This document shows positions 1 to 8,043 of a DNA stretch of 8,833 bases, in pieces. The stretch lies in assembly GCA_017560305.1 (NCBI GenBank), contig JAFYOF010000071.1, forward strand, positions 1-8,833, read 5' to 3'. The stretch is from Alistipes sp. Lineage in GTDB: Bacteria; Bacteroidota; Bacteroidia; Bacteroidales; Rikenellaceae. Position 1 is the stretch's first letter, and the number at the start of each line of letters is the position of its first letter. The position numbers were made by a program, and so were the translations under genes. A model generated the notes under the pieces. That model did not search any database. It was given only the letters and a program-made list of their open reading frames with translations, and was not told where the DNA came from.

Positions 1-2421
1 AAACTCAATTGCAGAGAGTGCTATTTTTAGAGTACGAGCATACGCTGTTAATTTCTCATAGAAACTTATGCGCCTTTCATCGTCACTCAATACCTCTCCA
101 TAAGCCTCCAAGTCGCCTTGGTTTTTAACCTCACGCAAAATGTCCCACACTTCGCTGTGGCGTTGTGGCAATTTTGCTACTTCGTCAGAAATGTCAGTAT
201 ATGTACCCGCGAGGTCCTCCTGGTCAAACTCCGTGTATATTTCAAGGGCATCATTCAAATTGTTGAAAACTCCATAATAATCCACAATATATCCAAACTC
301 CTTGTCATCGCACACACGATTTACACGCGCAATCGCCTGCAGCAGCGTGTGGTCTTTAAGTTTGCGATCGAGGTATAAAACAGTATTTTTCGGTTCGTCA
401 AATCCAGTGAGCAACTTATCCACAACAATAATTATTTCGGGGTTGTTGCTGTTTTTGAAGCGACTGATAATATTTTGCTCATATTTTTTTGCAGTGCCGT
501 GTTCGTCCATCATCTGTTTCCAAAAAGCCAACTCGGTATTAGAGGTCTCGCCAAATGCGACATCCTCTCCCTCGCGAGTATCAGGCGAGGTGATAAGCAC
601 CTCCGACGAAACGATTCCAATCTCATCGAGAAACTTCTTGTACATTATGGCTATTCTCTTTCTTGGAGCCACAAGCTGTGCCTTAAATTTCGAGCCTTGC
701 CAATTCTTGCGGAAATGCTGCGATATATCCCACGCAATGGCATATACACGCTGCTCTGCCTGATTAACTTGGTCGGCACGGCTGAATTTCTTTTTCATAT
801 CGGCTCTCTGTGCATCAGTCATCCACTCGCATATACGGTCGAAATATCTATCAATAGAGTCGGCATGCACTTCCTGTGGTACCATACGACCTTCGTAAAG
901 CAACGGCACGACAGCACCATCCTTTACCGCCTGATCCACCGTGTAAATAGGCTGAATAATGCCGCCGAATTTTGCTGCCGTACTCTTCTCCTTTTTCATC
1001 AAAGGTGTACCTGTCATCGCAATAAAGCAGGCATTAGGTAATGCCTTCTCCATCTTAATACCCATTTCACCATATTGACTACGATGCCCCTCGTCAATCA
1101 ACACAAATATATTAGGGTCGGTGATAGGTGTTTTCAAACCCTTTACCGCAGCCTCAAATTTATTGATGATTGTTGTAATTACCGTCGCACTTGCTCCCTC
1201 CAATAACTTCACTAGGTTGCTTCCCGTTGTGGCATTATCTACACTCACTTGGCATTTGCGGAATGTAGTAGTAATCTGCCTATCAAGGTCAGTACGGTCC
1301 GTTACAAGGATTATTCGAGGGTTGCGAATCAACTTATCAAGTAGAATCGCTTGTGCCAGCAACACCATCGTCAGCGATTTGCCCGAGCCTTGCGTATGCC
1401 ATATCACACCACCTCTTCGCTTGCCACCTTCGATGTTGCGCACTCGGCCCATCACCTTCTCAACGGCAAAAAATTGCTGATAGCGTGCCACTTTCTTAAT
1501 GCCATCATCGTAGAGCGTAAAGCCATACATCAACCTCAATAGCCTCTCTGGGCGACACAAATTGTAGATATACGCATCTTGCATCGATGGTGTCAACGGT
1601 GCATCATATTTTTTCTCTATCCCAGCTCGTACATAGCTATATCGCTCGGCAAACATCTTTGGGTTGATACGCTTCTCGCTTACCTTTTCGGCTAATTTGT
1701 AACGATGCAACTCCTCGGCTGTTTTGTCTGCAAATTGTTCTGTCCACTTGCTCCAAAACTTCTCGGGCGTGGCTGTTGTTGCATAACTCGCTTCATTGAC
1801 ATTTGTCGCCAACAATAGTGCCGAATAGACATACAGCGAGCGTATGCCATCCTCCTTCTGGTTACGAAGATGTTGCGAAATAGCCTGTTTGAGCGAATCT
1901 TTTATGTCGGGACGCTTGCACTCTATCACACACAGCGGAATGCCATTCACAAACAACACAATATCGGGACGATATGTGTCACTCATTCCCGTACGACTCA
2001 CTGCAAACTCCTCGGTAACGTGAAATGCATTGTTCTCGATATGTTTCCAATCGATATACTGCATCACATAACTCTTCTTGTCGCCATCGACAATCTGCTC
2101 AAGTGTTTTGCCCGCAGTCAAAAGGTCATACGCCACCTGCGAAGCGGTCATATAACCCTCTGCCATCGGTAGGTTGCGCAATGCCTCGATGCCCGCTGTT
2201 ATGTTCTGTTCCGAGAATACGGTTGTGCGCTGCGAACTCACCTGCACGGTGTTGATTTTTGCCAACTGCTCACGCAATATCGGTTCCAACAACACATTGC
2301 TCGTGTTTCCGCCTCGCAACTCCATCGCCTCGGCAGGCGTCAGATAGGTGTAACCCACCTTCTCCAACATCATCAATGCCGGAATCTGACTAATATGGTC
2401 TTCTTTGAAGGAGAGTGTCAT
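1..2421 (-). CDS. hsdR: Type I restriction enzyme HsdR, motor/endonuclease subunit (C-terminus beyond window)
   Basis: I translated this strand by hand from the ATG at 2421; it stays open for 807 codons to the window edge, so the stop and C-terminal helical region are missing. HsdR cleaves unmodified DNA after ATP-driven translocation by the HsdM/HsdS-bound complex. An N-terminal PD-(D/E)xK nuclease is visible as D153 with E167-C-K169. The helicase motor follows: Walker A in WHTQGSGKS (341-349), Walker B as DEGHRSQYG (443-451), motif III as TGTP (470-473), VDKLLTGFDEP (667-677) and motif VI QAIARVNR (695-702). All key residues are intact, so the enzyme is probably active. Its ATG overlaps the protease stop codon by one base (TAATG), which implies translational coupling. 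The family call is firm; assignment to a subclass (IC-like from the gene sizes) is only tentative. Confidence 0.96.
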   Translation of the reverse strand, partial: MTLSFKEDHISQIPALMMLEKVGYTYLTPAEAMELRGGNTSNVLLEPILREQLAKINTVQVSSQRTTVFSEQNITAGIEALRNLPMAEGYMTASQVAYDLLTAGKTLEQIVDGDKKSYVMQYIDWKHIENNAFHVTEEFAVSRTGMSDTYRPDIVLFVNGIPLCVIECKRPDIKDSLKQAISQHLRNQKEDGIRSLYVYSALLLATNVNEASYATTATPEKFWSKWTEQFADKTAEELHRYKLAEKVSEKRINPKMFAERYSYVRAGIEKKYDAPLTPSMQDAYIYNLCRPERLLRLMYGFTLYDDGIKKVARYQQFFAVEKVMGRVRNIEGGKRRGGVIWHTQGSGKSLTMVLLAQAILLDKLIRNPRIILVTDRTDLDRQITTTFRKCQVSVDNATTGSNLVKLLEGASATVITTIINKFEAAVKGLKTPITDPNIFVLIDEGHRSQYGEMGIKMEKALPNACFIAMTGTPLMKKEKSTAAKFGGIIQPIYTVDQAVKDGAVVPLLYEGRMVPQEVHADSIDRYFDRICEWMTDAQRADMKKKFSRADQVNQAEQRVYAIAWDISQHFRKNWQGSKFKAQLVAPRKRIAIMYKKFLDEIGIVSSEVLITSPDTREGEDVAFGETSNTELAFWKQMMDEHGTAKKYEQNIISRFKNSNNPEIIIVVDKLLTGFDEPKNTVLYLDRKLKDHTLLQAIARVNRVCDDKEFGYIVDYYGVFNNLNDALEIYTEFDQEDLAGTYTDISDEVAKLPQRHSEVWDILREVKNQGDLEAYGEVLSDDERRISFYEKLTAYARTLKIALSAIEF

Positions 2422-3317
2422 TATGGTTCTAAATTATATTTTACTCCATGTTGATCCAAAAAATCTTTGATAACATCAATATGCACACACCGTCCCAAAT
2501 GGATAAATGAGTAATCATTGACTTTTTTCTTCTTGCCGTTAACTTTAATCTCTCTATCAACTTGATCAAAACCTAATGGCAGTGTAACTGTTTGAGATTG
2601 CATGCCATATAAAATTCCATTAGAATCAAATAACGGACCTCCACTTTGTCCTTTAAGACCTGGGGTACTTAATTCAATGCCAACGGTTGCTCCTTGATTG
2701 TTGGTGACTAATCTAGTCAATATCCCATCTATTGGGAATTTTGGAGAGCTTTCTCTGCCCATATCAGTCCATTCAATATCATCTGTATCTTTATTGTACT
2801 TATAATTGGTAAATTCTGGATATGGATACCCTAAACGACACATAGATTTTCCTTGTTTAGTTTGTCCTCCATCTTTTGCTAAAATAGGAAACTTATTACA
2901 AAATATTTTAGAAAAACCATTAAACTTGATAATAGCAAGATCTTCTGTCGGATGACATAAACATTGAAAATCGCTCATGCTATCTAACACGTCTATAAAT
3001 CTATTCTGTAGATTTATAGTAGTCTCTCCTTTATGATACTGATATTTACCTTCTAGGCCTGCCAAAAGTTTTTTACGCTTATTATTTTGCGGTAGAGCAT
3101 CTCTTTCTTGGCGGAATAATGCGTATTGCTCATTAATTTTGCCAGCAGGGACTATTAGGCCATCTATCACGTGTTTACATGTAATGGCATAACCTTCGTC
3201 ATTTATGAGAATCATTGTTGCACATCCTGGTTCAATCTCATCACTACCATAATTTCGTAAAATTGAATGAATAGGACGGGTATATTCCGATGCAATTTCA
3301 ATTGCTTTTACAAACAT
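2421..3317 (-). CDS. Cytoplasmic trypsin-like serine protease embedded in the RM operon
   Basis: The 298-residue product looks like a chymotrypsin/trypsin-fold peptidase. The likely triad is H49 (in ITCKHVID), D126 (in EDLAIIKF) and S225 (in KGQSGGPLF, the GxSGGP signature). There is no signal peptide or membrane segment, and seven cysteines are scattered, so it should act in the cytoplasm. The stretch between His and Asp (about 50-125) is longer than in a minimal protease and is lysine- and glutamine-rich; a second lysine-rich loop, DREIKVNGKKKKVNDYS, lies at 254-270. No PDZ or other extra domain is recognisable. The gene starts 4 nt after the hsdS stop and its TAA overlaps the hsdR ATG. It is much more AT-rich than hsdR (one sampled 60-base line, 2881-2940, has 12 G/C), consistent with later acquisition. 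The substrate is unknown; HsdR, HsdS, the Fic protein or a phage protein are all possible. Confidence 0.9.
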   Translation of the reverse strand: MFVKAIEIASEYTRPIHSILRNYGSDEIEPGCATMILINDEGYAITCKHVIDGLIVPAGKINEQYALFRQERDALPQNNKRKKLLAGLEGKYQYHKGETTINLQNRFIDVLDSMSDFQCLCHPTEDLAIIKFNGFSKIFCNKFPILAKDGGQTKQGKSMCRLGYPYPEFTNYKYNKDTDDIEWTDMGRESSPKFPIDGILTRLVTNNQGATVGIELSTPGLKGQSGGPLFDSNGILYGMQSQTVTLPLGFDQVDREIKVNGKKKKVNDYSFIHLGRCVHIDVIKDFLDQHGVKYNLEP

Positions 3318-3321
3318 ATTA

Positions 3322-4575
3322 TTAAAGTTTTAAAGTTTCTTGAATTTTTACTCGTGTTATGCCGGTTAGGAGTTGTTGCATAAGGCCGCGTTTTTGGATG
3401 CGGAGGGCATCTAACTTTTTGCGGTGGATGGCTATCTCGTTGTCGGCTGTCGTCAGCACCTCGGCAATCGCTTTTTGTTCGGGTAGAGAAGGTAATTCAA
3501 ACTCAATCCTCGCCAAATCTTTTTGATAAATATGAACAACAGAATGACCTTGTCCATATCTCCTCTTTTGAGCAATAGCAATAGGAGAATTTAATATATA
3601 AGACAGCACCAAACTATCTACTTCAATAGTCGGGTTGAAAATAATAATATCTCCTCCTGCATATGCTTTATCATTATCTATGAAGGCAACACATTTGCCT
3701 ATATCCTCAAGCGTTTCGCCTGAACCTGCAAACAAAATCACACCCGATGATATTTGTTTACTTTCTCGTGCTGTTTCTTCATCAATATATGATGCAAAAT
3801 TATTTATTACATAATTGTACTTCGTATATATCTCACCATAAGTTATGGCTTTACATCCACTTGAAGTAATTTTATCTTTGGGTACGCCTGCGCCTTTCTC
3901 AAATTTGCCTATCTCGCCGAGTTTGATTTTTTGCCAAGGGGTGGTAAAACCACTGAGGCGGACGCGGCCGGTGAGCAGGCGTTGCATAAGGGCACGCTTG
4001 CGCACTTCCAATCGTTCGATAAGTCGGCTCTGCTTCTCAATCGCCTCGTCCCACACGCCCAAAATCTCCGCAATCTTCCTCTGCTCCCCCATCGGCGGCA
4101 CAGCAAGTTTGTATGGGATAATATGTTTATTATTTATCTGTGGAATAGTCGATGTATCTGCAATTTTATACAATTTCTCGAATGTGATTTTAAAATACAA
4201 ATAATCTCCACAAACATATTCATTAGGGGTGATAGCCATCATATTGCTATCCATATACAAAGCACAATCGGCAATTCGAACTTTATTGTTTATAATTGCA
4301 GCACCTCGTTTTGGAAATATAATACTACCCTTAGGAATTGCACCCTTTTCATCATCCGAATACTCACGACTGAAAACTTGATATTTTTCACAGTTGTTCA
4401 TATCCTCAACTTTAACATAAGGATATTTACCACTGCTTTGCAAGTTGTACAAGGAGGGACTTTCTCCGCTCGTGATAGACACAAGTTTTCCAAGAGTGGT
4501 AACCTCCCACTCCTGCGGAATTATTCCCACCGCCGAATCCTTATAGCCCGCGGGTATGTTATTTTTGGTTGTCAT
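3322..4575 (-). CDS. hsdS: Type I specificity subunit HsdS, two target-recognition domains
   Basis: The 417-residue protein has the usual HsdS plan. TRD1 spans about 20-160, opening with VGIIPQEWEVTTLG, and TRD2 about 212-363, opening with PWQKIKLG. Each is followed by a 40-residue helical spacer, at 164-203 and 366-405. Both spacers begin EQ(R/K)xIAE(I/V)L and end LMQ(R/Q)LLTG, 202 residues apart, which gives the expected pseudo-twofold symmetry. Each TRD should read one half of a bipartite DNA site; the site cannot be predicted from sequence alone. The start lies inside the end of the Fic gene (17-nt overlap), so translation is probably coupled. The spacers are GC-richer than the TRDs, as expected where TRDs are exchanged. 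No inverted S cassettes and no recombinase gene are in the window, so there is no sign of a shufflon here. Confidence 0.95.
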   Translation of the reverse strand: MTTKNNIPAGYKDSAVGIIPQEWEVTTLGKLVSITSGESPSLYNLQSSGKYPYVKVEDMNNCEKYQVFSREYSDDEKGAIPKGSIIFPKRGAAIINNKVRIADCALYMDSNMMAITPNEYVCGDYLYFKITFEKLYKIADTSTIPQINNKHIIPYKLAVPPMGEQRKIAEILGVWDEAIEKQSRLIERLEVRKRALMQRLLTGRVRLSGFTTPWQKIKLGEIGKFEKGAGVPKDKITSSGCKAITYGEIYTKYNYVINNFASYIDEETARESKQISSGVILFAGSGETLEDIGKCVAFIDNDKAYAGGDIIIFNPTIEVDSLVLSYILNSPIAIAQKRRYGQGHSVVHIYQKDLARIEFELPSLPEQKAIAEVLTTADNEIAIHRKKLDALRIQKRGLMQQLLTGITRVKIQETLKL

Positions 4576-5935
4576 CGAGTTTGCTTAAACATTTTTGATA
4601 TTCGCATATTATATATTTGCCTATGGCGTTAACTAGCTTAGTTAGCTGATAATCCGCTAATTGGCTACCATATCCAATTTTAGTCTTATATAAGATGTTA
4701 GATGGGGTAAAACCGGGGTATACGCATAAAATATATTCGAATTCTTTAAATTCGCAACTAATAGTATAACTTGTAGAATCTGTAGTCATTGCGGCAAAAT
4801 AAATGATTTGAGAAAAGCGCCATTCCTCATTTTTTACACTTTTATAACTTTCTACAATTTCTCGAATCTTTTTCTTTGGCGATTCAACACCATTCTCTAT
4901 AAGACCAATACTCTTTTCATTAAAAGATGATATTGTCAAGTTAAAAATAAAATAATCGATATTTGAGGCAATATTGTCAAGGATATTAGAATAGTTATCT
5001 ATTAAAGCCATCTTAGCCAAATCCTCTGAATATCGTGGAGCATTTTTTAACTTAGCCTTAATAAGGCTCATTTGCTTTTTCCAATCATCTTTCTCCTCTA
5101 TGCTCTCGCCTTTGGCAGCGCGAATTCGAATATCCAATGCCCTTTCAAGACAGCCCTTCATATACTCAACAAAAGGCTGAATTTGAGCCAGCTCTGCGTG
5201 TGCACCATCCGAAGGTGTAAGACCTACTGCAATATCGCTACGATTGAGGGCTGAAAGATATTTATCCTTATCATCACTACGCACAATTATCATAGGATAA
5301 CCCGCACGCAGGAGAATAAAGTTCACCAGCAAACGAGCAATACGACCATTGCCATCCTCGAATGGGTGGATACGGATATAGCGATAGTGGAATAATGAGG
5401 CTAACTCGAGCGCAGATAGCCCACCAGACTCTACGGTAGAGTTATACCACCCTACCAAATCCGACATCAAGGCGGGAGTTTCTTCAGGGGAAGCATACTC
5501 AAATATCTCACCCGTAACTGTTTTTACAGAATTAGGACGTGTTTTATACTGACCTGCGTGGACTGTATATGTAGTTATACTTCCATCGGGCAACTCTTTT
5601 TGCACGGTATAATCCTCGCGTAGAAGAGTGCGATGTAACTCTCGAATGAAATACTCCGTAAGCGGGCGGTCAGTAGCTTGCGCCTCTTCCTGCATCATCT
5701 TTAGGCCGACATTGTGAGCTTTCATCTCCTCCAAGTCGTGCATTTTTGCATCACCATCGACTTTGCCGAACATCAAAAGCAACTCTGTTTGACCATAAGT
5801 TAGGGTATTTCCCTCGATATGATTAGAGTTGTAATTAAACTCCAACATAAACTTTTGGTCAATTTTATTCTGAACATCACTTGTTATTGGCTGCAATGAC
5901 ATCCATTCTTTGTACAAATTTTCAATACGGTTCAT
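4559..5935 (-). CDS. Fic-family protein (predicted AMP-transferase) with N-terminal inhibitory motif and extra C-terminal domain
   Basis: The 458-residue protein contains the complete Fic catalytic motif HPFEDGNGRIAR at 190-201. It also has the flap-type segment AGQYKTRP (127-134) and an N-terminal inhibitory helix motif SNHIEGN, with S37, E41 and G42 matching (S/T)xxxE(G/N). Fic enzymes usually transfer AMP from ATP to a hydroxyl side chain of a target protein; the inhibitory glutamate normally blocks productive ATP binding until it is displaced. With motif and inhibitor in one chain, this is a self-inhibited type that needs no separate antitoxin. Residues from about 283 to 458 match no domain I recognise. 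They are encoded by clearly AT-richer DNA (13 G/C in 4921-4980 against 28 G/C in 5701-5760). The gene begins 14 nt after hsdM and overlaps hsdS by 17 nt. Its target is unknown, and a role in controlling the RM complex is inference. Confidence 0.93.
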   Translation of the reverse strand: MNRIENLYKEWMSLQPITSDVQNKIDQKFMLEFNYNSNHIEGNTLTYGQTELLLMFGKVDGDAKMHDLEEMKAHNVGLKMMQEEAQATDRPLTEYFIRELHRTLLREDYTVQKELPDGSITTYTVHAGQYKTRPNSVKTVTGEIFEYASPEETPALMSDLVGWYNSTVESGGLSALELASLFHYRYIRIHPFEDGNGRIARLLVNFILLRAGYPMIIVRSDDKDKYLSALNRSDIAVGLTPSDGAHAELAQIQPFVEYMKGCLERALDIRIRAAKGESIEEKDDWKKQMSLIKAKLKNAPRYSEDLAKMALIDNYSNILDNIASNIDYFIFNLTISSFNEKSIGLIENGVESPKKKIREIVESYKSVKNEEWRFSQIIYFAAMTTDSTSYTISCEFKEFEYILCVYPGFTPSNILYKTKIGYGSQLADYQLTKLVNAIGKYIICEYQKCLSKLDDNQK

Positions 5936-5949
5936 ATTTATTCTTTATT

Positions 5950-7476
5950 TTATATTCCTAACTCTTTCAAATACTCTTTCATCTTGGCCTGCACGGCGGC
6001 GAGTTCGGCTTCGAGAGTGTCGATTTCCTGCTGAACGGCTACGATGTCGATTTCGGCCTCCTCCTCGTAGGTGTCTACATAGCGAGGAATATTGAGGTTG
6101 TAGTCGTTCTCCTCAATCTCTTTGCGAGTGGCTACATAGGCATATTTCTCCTCGGCTACGCCTGTGGGAAGTTTGCCGTCAGCAAATGCACGATAGGTAG
6201 AGACGATATGTTCAATATCGGCATCGCGCAAGCGGTTTTGGTTTTTGCCATTCTCGAACTCGCGGCTGGCATCGATAAAGAGCACATCGTCGCCTTTTTT
6301 CGCCTTATTGAAAATGGCGATAGTTGCAGGAATTCCTGTGCCATAGAAGAGGTTTGCGGGCAGGCCGATAACGGCTTCGAGAAGATTCTCCTCGACGGTC
6401 TGCTGGCGAATTTTACCCTCGCTCGCACCACGGAACAGCACACCGTGAGGGATAACAACGCCCACCTTACCGTGTTCGTTAGCAACCTCCAGCATATGGC
6501 TAATGAAAGCCCAATCGCCCTTGCTCTTGGGAGGTATGCCACGCCAGAAGCGGTTATATTGGTCATTTGGCGCCTCCTCCGCGCCCCACTTCTCCAAAGA
6601 GAAAGGAGGGTTTGCAACAACGGTGTCGAACTTCATCAGCGCATCGCCATCTTTGAGTTTGGGATTACGCAGGGTGTCGCCCCAGCGGATAACAGCGCTA
6701 TCAAAGCCGTGCAGCAGCATATTCATCATAGCTAAAGCCCAAGTGCTGCCATTGAGTTCCTGACCGTAGAGCGAGAAGTTGTCAGAGCCAACCTCACGAC
6801 CCGCCTTAATAAGCAGTGAGCCCGAGCCACAAGTTGGGTCGCAGATGCGAGAGCCGGGTGCACTCTTGGTGAGTTTAGCGAGGAGGGTTGAAACCTCCTT
6901 AGGCGTGAAGAACTCCCCCGCCTTCTTGCCTGCGTCACTTGCAAAGTGCTCTATAAGGAACATATAGGCATCGCCAATGACATCGTTATTGTCGAGATGC
7001 GACTCATCAAACTGCAATTTTTCATCGGCAAAATCCTCCAAGAGTTGTTTAAGGCGCACATTGCGATCCTTCACCTCACCGAGATTGCTACTATTGAAGC
7101 TGATGTTGCGGAAGATGCCGCTACCATCCTCGCTATTGAGCTTCTCTCGATTGGCATTCTCCAAATCGACAAGGGCAATATCAATCAACTCTCCAATGTT
7201 TATAGCATTGCGGTTGTCGTATAGGTAGTAGAACGAACTTGTTTCGGGAACTTGAAAACGCTCACGACGCATGGCGCGCTGCGCACGTTCCTCGTCGCCA
7301 TCGTAACGCTCTAAATATTCTGCATATTTCGACTTATTGACATCGCTGACATACTTCAAAAAGAGCATCGTCAGAATGTAGTCTTTGTATTGGCTCGGAT
7401 CAACTACACCGCGGAAGGTGTCGCAGGCTTTCCATACAACCTTGTTGATTTCGTCTTGGGTAATTTTTGTGCTCAT
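5950..7476 (-). CDS. hsdM: Type I DNA N6-adenine methyltransferase HsdM
   Basis: The 508-residue protein is the modification subunit. It transfers a methyl group from S-adenosylmethionine to adenine in the site chosen by HsdS, and it is also needed for restriction. An HsdM N-terminal helical domain covers roughly 10-160. It is followed by AGEFFTP (186-192), the SAM-binding motif DPTCGSGS (213-220) and the catalytic NPPF (289-292). The C-terminus (about 465-508) is a glutamate-rich predicted coiled coil, likely the contact with HsdS. Length and motif order are normal for the family and no key residue is lost. The ATG lies 2 nt after the stop of the half-length S gene, and the Fic gene follows after 14 nt. 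Base composition is among the most GC-rich in the window (36 G/C in 6661-6720), as expected for a conserved core gene. Confidence 0.96.
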   Translation of the reverse strand: MSTKITQDEINKVVWKACDTFRGVVDPSQYKDYILTMLFLKYVSDVNKSKYAEYLERYDGDEERAQRAMRRERFQVPETSSFYYLYDNRNAINIGELIDIALVDLENANREKLNSEDGSGIFRNISFNSSNLGEVKDRNVRLKQLLEDFADEKLQFDESHLDNNDVIGDAYMFLIEHFASDAGKKAGEFFTPKEVSTLLAKLTKSAPGSRICDPTCGSGSLLIKAGREVGSDNFSLYGQELNGSTWALAMMNMLLHGFDSAVIRWGDTLRNPKLKDGDALMKFDTVVANPPFSLEKWGAEEAPNDQYNRFWRGIPPKSKGDWAFISHMLEVANEHGKVGVVIPHGVLFRGASEGKIRQQTVEENLLEAVIGLPANLFYGTGIPATIAIFNKAKKGDDVLFIDASREFENGKNQNRLRDADIEHIVSTYRAFADGKLPTGVAEEKYAYVATRKEIEENDYNLNIPRYVDTYEEEAEIDIVAVQQEIDTLEAELAAVQAKMKEYLKELGI

Positions 7477-7478
7477 TG

Positions 7479-8024
7479 CTATATATTTTTTATCATTTTA
7501 TATTCTAAAATTCGTCTGCGTCTTTCTGCGATGGCTGCATATAATTGCTGTTCGCGTTTTTGAAGTTTTGAAAGTTCAACATACTTTTTTTGTTTCTCTA
7601 TCGAAGGAATTGGAATTTCCAATTCTCCAAGCGTCGCCTTTGAGATAGACATTATAGACGTTCCACGAGCTTGGGTAGCTAAAGCGTTTTGTGTTGTCGG
7701 AAGATTGAGATACCACGCCACAAATTCGGGCAAAATGGCAGACTTATCGTACAGGCGTATTACCAAAAAAGATGGAGAAGCCACGCAATTTTGCTCAATC
7801 TCTGGAATAATTACACATATGTTGTTATTACCTTTGGAGGCGAGTAGTAGATCTCCCGTATTCAATAGATGCTTGGGATTGTCTATTGCAATCATAGGCT
7901 GTGGAATGTACAATACTCCAGTGTTGTCAAAATCACTTTGTTGCAAGTAAAGTGCATTCGGATTTGGGGTGTTTTTAGCAAATACTCCCGTTTGTATTGT
8001 CGCTATATCCTGTAATTTTATCAT
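7479..8024 (-). CDS. Half-length Type I specificity protein (single TRD), first gene of the operon
   Basis: From the ATG at 8024 the product is 181 residues. It consists of one HsdS-type TRD (about 1-135, opening with MIKLQDIATIQTG) and one helical spacer (about 142-180, with SIEKQKKY and a basic end ERRRRILEYK). That is half of a normal HsdS. An upstream in-frame ATG at 8066 exists, but it lies upstream of the -7 box and would fall outside the transcript, so I chose 8024. The leader is A-rich (AAATTAAAGACA) with no strong ribosome binding site. The gene ends TAG 2 nt before hsdM. Half-S proteins can pair as homodimers to recognise a symmetric bipartite site (known for truncated S subunits). 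Alternatively it could be a relic of a full S gene, but the clean start, stop and first-gene position argue for function. Spacer similarity to the full HsdS here is low. Confidence 0.85.
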   Translation of the reverse strand: MIKLQDIATIQTGVFAKNTPNPNALYLQQSDFDNTGVLYIPQPMIAIDNPKHLLNTGDLLLASKGNNNICVIIPEIEQNCVASPSFLVIRLYDKSAILPEFVAWYLNLPTTQNALATQARGTSIMSISKATLGELEIPIPSIEKQKKYVELSKLQKREQQLYAAIAERRRRILEYKMIKNI

Positions 8025-8043
8025 TGTCTTTAATTTTGCACTA

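Noticed and set aside
302..1041. Long + strand reading frames opposite hsdR
   Set aside because: They are antisense to a continuous HsdR frame with all helicase and nuclease motifs in order; the products have no recognisable domain.
3931..4632. A 233-codon + strand reading frame
   Set aside because: It is antisense to the full hsdS and the Fic end, with low-complexity composition and no domain; the minus-strand frames have clear family motifs.
6156..6735. Overlapping frames on both strands within hsdM
   Set aside because: They are shadows of the GC-rich hsdM coding region, whose own frame carries DPTCGSGS and NPPF.
3322..8024. A phase-variable hsdS shufflon
   Set aside because: The half-S and the full hsdS lie in the same direction, no long inverted repeats link them, and no recombinase gene is present in the window.
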